From NCBI RefSeq assembly GCF_001718695.1, contig NZ_CP013421.1:992001-1056000 (forward strand): a stretch of 64,000 nt of DNA, in the 5' to 3' direction. Under the pieces are notes generated by a model. The model was not told the origin of the DNA and ran no database searches. It saw nothing but the letters and a program-made list of their open reading frames with translations. Shown here piece after piece: positions 59,621-64,000 of the stretch; the stretch's first letter is position 1, and every line of letters begins with the position of its first letter. The position numbers were made by a program, and so were the translations under genes. The stretch is from Burkholderia ubonensis (GTDB lineage: Bacteria; Pseudomonadota; Gammaproteobacteria; Burkholderiales; Burkholderiaceae).

Positions 59621-61834
59621 ATGGAATCCGTAAATAAATCGAGAATCATCGACATGCAGGACGGTGATGAGATTCACCTGTCCGACTATGTCGCTGTCGT
59701 CGCAGAGAACTGGAAACTCATCTTCGCGATTGCCGCATTCATCCTTTTGCTCGGCACGGTATACGCGTTCGTCGCGAAGCCGGCCTATCGGGCCGACGTG
59801 ATGATTCAGGTCGAGGACAGTGCCAACTCTACGCAGAACGCGTTGGGGGAGCTTGCCTCGATCTTCGATACGAAGCAGACCGCCGACGCCGAGATCGAGC
59901 TGATTCGATCGCGTCTCGTGGTCGGCCATACGGTCGAAGCATTGCACCTCGATATCTCGGCGCAGCCGCGCTATTTTCCGGTGATCGGAGCCTTGGCAGC
60001 ACGCATCGCGGGCAGCCAGAAATTGGCGCCGCCGCGGTTCGGAATGACACGCTTCGCGTGGGGCGGCGAGAAGATCGAAGTCACGCGGTTCGATGTGCCG
60101 AAAGAACGCTACGGCGCGACGTACCAGCTCATTGCCCGTGACGACAGTCATTACGAGCTCGTCAATCCAGAAGGCGATGTCGTCCTGAAGGGTACCGTCG
60201 GCCAGCTTGCACGCGGGGCGGACCAGTACGGCGGGGTGGAACTCGTCGTTGCGCGTCTTCGCGGACGGCCGAACACGGAATTCGTTCTCACCCGCGCGTC
60301 GACACAGGCAACCATCAAAGGTCTGCAGGACGCGCTCGTCATTGCCGAAAAGACGAAGCAATCTGGTGTAATCGGCGCATCTCTGGATGGCTCGGACAGC
60401 GTTCGGACCGCGGCGATCCTCAATACGCTCGCATCCACGTACGTCCAGCAGAACATTGACCGCAAATCGGCCGAGGCGGAACACACGCTTGCGTTCCTCG
60501 ACCAGCAATTGCCACAGTTGCGCAAGCAACTGGACCAGTCAGAAGACAGATACAACGCATTTCGCAACCAGAAGGGCACCGTCGATCTGACCGAGGAAAG
60601 CCGTCTTCTGCTCCAGCAGATCGTCGAAGGCAAGACGAAGCTCGTCGATCTCGAGCAGCAGCGTGTCGAGATGGCGCAACGCTTCACGGGCGAACATCCG
60701 GCGGTCGCGGCACTGACCGCGCAAATCGCGGCTCTCAATGCGCAGCAGGAGCAGTTGAACAAGCGCGTGCTGACGCTGCCGGATACCGAGCAATCTGCAT
60801 TGCGCCTGTTGCGGGACGTGCGCGTGAATACGGAGCTTTACACCAGCCTGCTCGATAACGCGCAGCAGCTGCGCATCGTCAAGGCAGGTCAGGTCGGCAA
60901 TGTCCGTGTCGTGGACTTCGCAGTGGCCGCCGACGAGCCGGTGAAGCCGAAACGGCCGCTCATCATCGTGCTGGCCGCGTTGCTCGGGCTCCTGATCGGT
61001 ACCGTGACGGCGTTTGCGAAGCACGCGTTGTTCGGCGGGCTGAAGCACAGCGACGAAATCGAGAAGGCGATCGATTTGCCGGTCTACGCCACGATTCCTC
61101 ATAGCCAGGCTCAGATCAACCTGCAGCAGGCGATGGATCGAGGGTTGCCAGGCCCGCATGTGCTGGCAGCGCTCGAGACCGAGGATCTCGCTACCGAAGG
61201 CATTCGCAGCTTGAGAACGGCGCTGCAGTTTGGCCTGCTCGATTCCACCAATAACGTGATCGTGATTACCGGACCTCGGCCGGATGTCGGGAAGTCATTC
61301 GTGTCCGTGAACCTGTCGGCCGTTATCGCGAGCAGCGGTACGCGCGTACTGCTGATCGATGCGGACATGCGTCGCGGCAACGTTCATTCGTATCTCGGCG
61401 TGTCCAAGCAACCCGGCTTATCCGACGTCATCACGGGATTCAAGCTCGACGAGGCGATTCAGCGCGACGTCATCACCGGTGTCGACCTGCTTCCGAAGGG
61501 ATCGCTGCCGCCGAATCCCGCAGAGCTACTGCTGAGCGACCAGTTCAAGAAGCTTCTCGATGAAGTATCGCGGCGCTACGACCTAGTGATCATCGACACG
61601 CCGCCGGTGCTTGCGGTTACCGACTCGACGGTGATCGGCCGATATGCGGCGGCGACGCTGCTCGTCGTCCGGCATGGAAAGCACCCGCGAGCCGAACTCA
61701 TCGAATGTGCGAACCGCCTGCGCGGCGGCGGCGCAGCCCTGAAGGGGGCGTTGCTGACCGACGTACCTCGGCATCGATTCGGTTACGGCAGCTATTACTC
61801 CGGCTACTACGGATACGAAAGCGTTTCAGAGTGA
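59621..61834 (+). CDS. wzc: polysaccharide co-polymerase tyrosine kinase (Wzc/BY-kinase)
   Basis: A 737-residue protein with membrane segments at about 32-50 and 445-468 enclosing a Wzz-type periplasmic domain. The cytoplasmic BY-kinase domain has Walker A GPRPDVGKS near 550-558, the A' motif LLIDADMRRG near 576 and LVIIDTPPV near 656. The Tyr-rich tail (FGYGSYYSGYYGYES) is the autophosphorylation cluster. It controls chain length and export with Wza, and is a substrate of Wzb. The ATG at 59621 lies two bases after the wzb stop. Confidence 0.95.
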   Translation: MESVNKSRIIDMQDGDEIHLSDYVAVVAENWKLIFAIAAFILLLGTVYAFVAKPAYRADVMIQVEDSANSTQNALGELASIFDTKQTADAEIELIRSRLVVGHTVEALHLDISAQPRYFPVIGALAARIAGSQKLAPPRFGMTRFAWGGEKIEVTRFDVPKERYGATYQLIARDDSHYELVNPEGDVVLKGTVGQLARGADQYGGVELVVARLRGRPNTEFVLTRASTQATIKGLQDALVIAEKTKQSGVIGASLDGSDSVRTAAILNTLASTYVQQNIDRKSAEAEHTLAFLDQQLPQLRKQLDQSEDRYNAFRNQKGTVDLTEESRLLLQQIVEGKTKLVDLEQQRVEMAQRFTGEHPAVAALTAQIAALNAQQEQLNKRVLTLPDTEQSALRLLRDVRVNTELYTSLLDNAQQLRIVKAGQVGNVRVVDFAVAADEPVKPKRPLIIVLAALLGLLIGTVTAFAKHALFGGLKHSDEIEKAIDLPVYATIPHSQAQINLQQAMDRGLPGPHVLAALETEDLATEGIRSLRTALQFGLLDSTNNVIVITGPRPDVGKSFVSVNLSAVIASSGTRVLLIDADMRRGNVHSYLGVSKQPGLSDVITGFKLDEAIQRDVITGVDLLPKGSLPPNPAELLLSDQFKKLLDEVSRRYDLVIIDTPPVLAVTDSTVIGRYAAATLLVVRHGKHPRAELIECANRLRGGGAALKGALLTDVPRHRFGYGSYYSGYYGYESVSE

Positions 61835-61898
61835 ACAACATTGCGAATGTGCTTTTGCAATCGACACACAGGGCACGTCCATTTAGGAGCATCGAATC

Positions 61899-63017
61899 AT
61901 GAATCGTAAAGTTGCTTTGATTACCGGCGTAACGGGGCAGGACGGCTCATACCTCGCAGAGCTGCTGCTTAATAAGGGTTACGAGGTGCATGGCATCAAG
62001 CGCCGCGCCTCGCTGTTCAATACCGACCGGATCGATCATCTCTATCAAGATCCCCACGTGTCGGACCGGCGCTTCGTGCTCCATCACGGCGACCTGACCG
62101 ATTCGACGAGCCTCGTGCGCATCATCCAGCGTGTGCAGCCTGACGAGATTTACAACCTCGCGGCGCAGAGTCACGTTGCCGTGTCGTTCGAGGAGCCGGA
62201 ATACACGGCGAACGCGGACGGCATCGGCGCGCTGCGTATCCTGGAGGCGATCCGGATTCTCGGGCTAGAGAAAAAGACGCGCTTTTACCAGGCGTCGACG
62301 TCGGAGCTTTACGGTCTCGTGCAGGAGATTCCGCAGAAGGAGACGACGCCGTTCTACCCGCGCAGCCCGTATGCGGTCGCGAAGATGTATGCGTACTGGA
62401 TCACCGTCAATTACCGCGAGGCGTATGGCATCTACGCGTGCAACGGCATTCTGTTCAATCACGAGTCGCCGGTACGTGGTGAGACCTTCGTCACGCGCAA
62501 GATTACACGCGCGATCGCGCGGATCGCAGCCGGCCTGCAGGACTGCCTTTACCTCGGAAACATGTCGGCATTGCGCGACTGGGGCCATGCGCGCGACTAC
62601 GTCGAAATGCAGTGGTTGATGCTGCAACAGGAGCAGCCTGAAGACTTCGTCATCGCGACCGGCGTGCAGTACAGCGTACGGGAGTTTGTCCAGCATGCGG
62701 CTACTGAACTCGGTATCGCCGTGCGATTCGAGGGAGAGGGGGTTAGCGAGGTCGGTATCGTCGAAAAGGTGGAAGGCTCCGATGCGAAGGTGGCGCCTGG
62801 CACCGTGATCGTGCGTGTCGACCCGCGCTATTTTCGCCCGACTGAAGTTGAGACACTGCTGGGCGACCCCACTAAAGCTCATGAGAAGCTCGGCTGGAAG
62901 CCAACCACTTCGTTCGAGTCATTGGTCACTGAAATGGTGCGCGCGGACTATCAGGTTGCAAAGCGCGATGCGCTCGTGACCCTAGCCGGTTTCAAGACGT
63001 TCGAATACAACGAGTGA
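61899..63017 (+). CDS. gmd: GDP-mannose 4,6-dehydratase
   Basis: A 372-residue short-chain dehydrogenase of the NDP-sugar type: [15 protein letters not shown] nucleotide motif (as [13 protein letters not shown]), the catalytic TSELYG Ser/Glu, and Y-x-x-x-K in [12 protein letters not shown], plus the [17 protein letters not shown] segment. It converts GDP-mannose to GDP-4-keto-6-deoxymannose. The product is used by Fcl immediately downstream; gmd stop and the possible GTG of fcl overlap (GTGA). Confidence 0.96.
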   Translation: MNRKVALITGVTGQDGSYLAELLLNKGYEVHGIKRRASLFNTDRIDHLYQDPHVSDRRFVLHHGDLTDSTSLVRIIQRVQPDEIYNLAAQSHVAVSFEEPEYTANADGIGALRILEAIRILGLEKKTRFYQASTSELYGLVQEIPQKETTPFYPRSPYAVAKMYAYWITVNYREAYGIYACNGILFNHESPVRGETFVTRKITRAIARIAAGLQDCLYLGNMSALRDWGHARDYVEMQWLMLQQEQPEDFVIATGVQYSVREFVQHAATELGIAVRFEGEGVSEVGIVEKVEGSDAKVAPGTVIVRVDPRYFRPTEVETLLGDPTKAHEKLGWKPTTSFESLVTEMVRADYQVAKRDALVTLAGFKTFEYNE

Positions 63018-63022
63018 GCACC

Positions 63023-63973
63023 ATGGACAAAGACACGCGAATTTTTGTCGCCGGACATCGGGGAATGGTGGGTTCGGCCATCGTGCGTAACCTCGAGGCG
63101 AAAGGTTATCGCAATGTGGTGACGCGTCGCCATTCGGAACTCGACTTGACCGATCAGGCCGCGGTGGAAACGTTCTTCCGCGACGGTGCGATCGATGTCG
63201 TGGTGCTTGCAGCGGCCAAGGTCGGCGGAATTCTGGCGAACGACACTTACCCCGCCGATTTTCTGTACGTCAACATGATGATCGAAGCCAACGTGATCCA
63301 CGCGGCTTATCGGGCCGGGATTCAGCGCTTGGTATTCCTTGGGTCTTCGTGCATCTATCCGCGTGAATGTCCGCAGCCGATCAAGGAAGAGTATTTGCTG
63401 ACCGGACCGCTGGAAAAGACCAACGAGCCGTACGCAATTGCAAAGATCGCGGGGGTCAAGCTTTGCGAGTCGTACAACCGGCAATACGGGACGAAGTATG
63501 TGTCGTTGATGCCGACAAACCTTTACGGCCAGAACGACAACTATGACCTGAAAAATAGTCACGTGTTGCCAGCATTGCTACGCAAGGCGCACGAAGCGAA
63601 TCTCGAAGGAAAGAACAGCCTCCTGGTGTGGGGAACCGGACGCGCACGCCGCGAGTTCCTCCACGTCGACGACATGGCTGACGCGACAGTCTTCGCTTTG
63701 GAGCGGGACGTCGAAGCGAGCCTGTACAACGTGGGATGCGGATCGGATGTCACGATCGAGGAATTGGCGCGCGCGGCTATGCGGGCGGTGGGATTCGATG
63801 GCCGAATCGAATTCGACGGGACGAAGCCAGACGGCACGCCGCAGAAGCTGCTCGACGTCAGCAAGCTGGCCGATCTGGGATGGACTGCGAAGATTGGTCT
63901 CGACGAGGGACTGGCTTCGACCTACCGCGATTTCCTCGAGCGTCCTGAAGCACACGTGACGGAACGGGTTTAA
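63023..63973 (+). CDS. fcl: GDP-L-fucose synthase
   Basis: A 316-residue epimerase-reductase: [13 protein letters not shown] nucleotide motif, [16 protein letters not shown] (Ser), YAIAK (Tyr-Lys) and the family MPTNLYG segment. It epimerises and reduces the Gmd product to GDP-L-fucose; the sequence fits Fcl, not the D-rhamnose enzyme Rmd. ATG 63023 is preferred; GTG 63014 in the overlap with gmd would add three residues. It is the last complete gene; 27 bases remain. Confidence 0.93.
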   Translation: MDKDTRIFVAGHRGMVGSAIVRNLEAKGYRNVVTRRHSELDLTDQAAVETFFRDGAIDVVVLAAAKVGGILANDTYPADFLYVNMMIEANVIHAAYRAGIQRLVFLGSSCIYPRECPQPIKEEYLLTGPLEKTNEPYAIAKIAGVKLCESYNRQYGTKYVSLMPTNLYGQNDNYDLKNSHVLPALLRKAHEANLEGKNSLLVWGTGRARREFLHVDDMADATVFALERDVEASLYNVGCGSDVTIEELARAAMRAVGFDGRIEFDGTKPDGTPQKLLDVSKLADLGWTAKIGLDEGLASTYRDFLERPEAHVTERV

Positions 63974-64000
63974 GTGCGGAGACACTGCGAACCAAGATGA

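Noticed and set aside
63014..63022. GTG as the true start of fcl
   Set aside because: It overlaps the gmd stop and is possible, but the ATG nine bases later gives the usual N-terminus.
55010..63973. Cepacian (bce) cluster proper
   Set aside because: The wza-wzb-wzc order, the presence of gmd and fcl, and the lack of a UDP-glucose dehydrogenase gene differ from the cepacian locus as recalled.

Overview
This 64 kb window reads as part of a replicon from the Burkholderia cepacia complex, most likely chromosome 2. The grounds are the high GC content and codon use, the Burkholderia-type OmpC porins, the pqqABCDE operon, the trimeric-autotransporter/OmpA/response-regulator remnant and the GDP-sugar exopolysaccharide cluster. 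Species assignment is inference. No rRNA, tRNA or CRISPR was recognised.

Layout. (1) 1-11.9 kb: a partial MlrC-like M81 protein, a periplasmic beta-propeller, two alpha/beta hydrolases, and a catabolic set made of a DapA-family lyase/aldolase, a divergent GntR-FCD regulator and a DctPQM TRAP transporter. Three palindromic operator candidates lie around this set. (2) 12-15 kb: an MHS-type MFS transporter and a porin. (3) 15.2-34.1 kb: a quinoprotein alcohol-oxidation module. It holds acetyl-CoA synthetase, an operon of PQQ dehydrogenase, SBP-cytochrome c fusion, HiPIP and an RpoD-like sigma factor, a divergent TonB receptor, a sigma54 activator and pqqABCDE. It is interrupted by pip, an IS5-family element and a MITE. 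Four GG-N10-GC sigma54 promoters (acs, dehydrogenase operon, TonB receptor, pqqA), with related upstream elements, suggest one regulon under the AcoR-like activator. The dehydrogenase has the Asp-Tyr-Asp signature of lanthanide-dependent enzymes. (4) 34.2-43.5 kb: topoisomerase IB, a YtfQ/YtfR/YtfT/YjfF-type sugar ABC transporter and a two-component system. (5) 43.5-50.7 kb: gene-poor, less GC-rich DNA with a decayed adhesin locus (broken response regulator, CHASE2 stub joined to a trimeric autotransporter 3' end, broken OmpA gene) and an intact porin. (6) 50.7-64 kb: two GlxA-type regulators, a Nudix GDP-mannose hydrolase, a candidate small RNA, and an exopolysaccharide operon (manC, wcaJ-like, wza, wzb, wzc, gmd, fcl) that should make GDP-mannose and GDP-L-fucose and begin polymer assembly and export. 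The cluster probably continues past the right edge.

How the genes fit together: in region 3 the dehydrogenase would oxidise an alcohol in the periplasm, pass electrons to cytochrome c or HiPIP, and yield an aldehyde or acid; Acs would activate acetate; the pqq operon supplies the cofactor; the TonB receptor may import a metal or cofactor. In region 6, ManC makes GDP-mannose, Gmd and Fcl convert it to GDP-fucose, the WcaJ-like enzyme primes undecaprenyl phosphate, and Wza/Wzb/Wzc control export and chain length.
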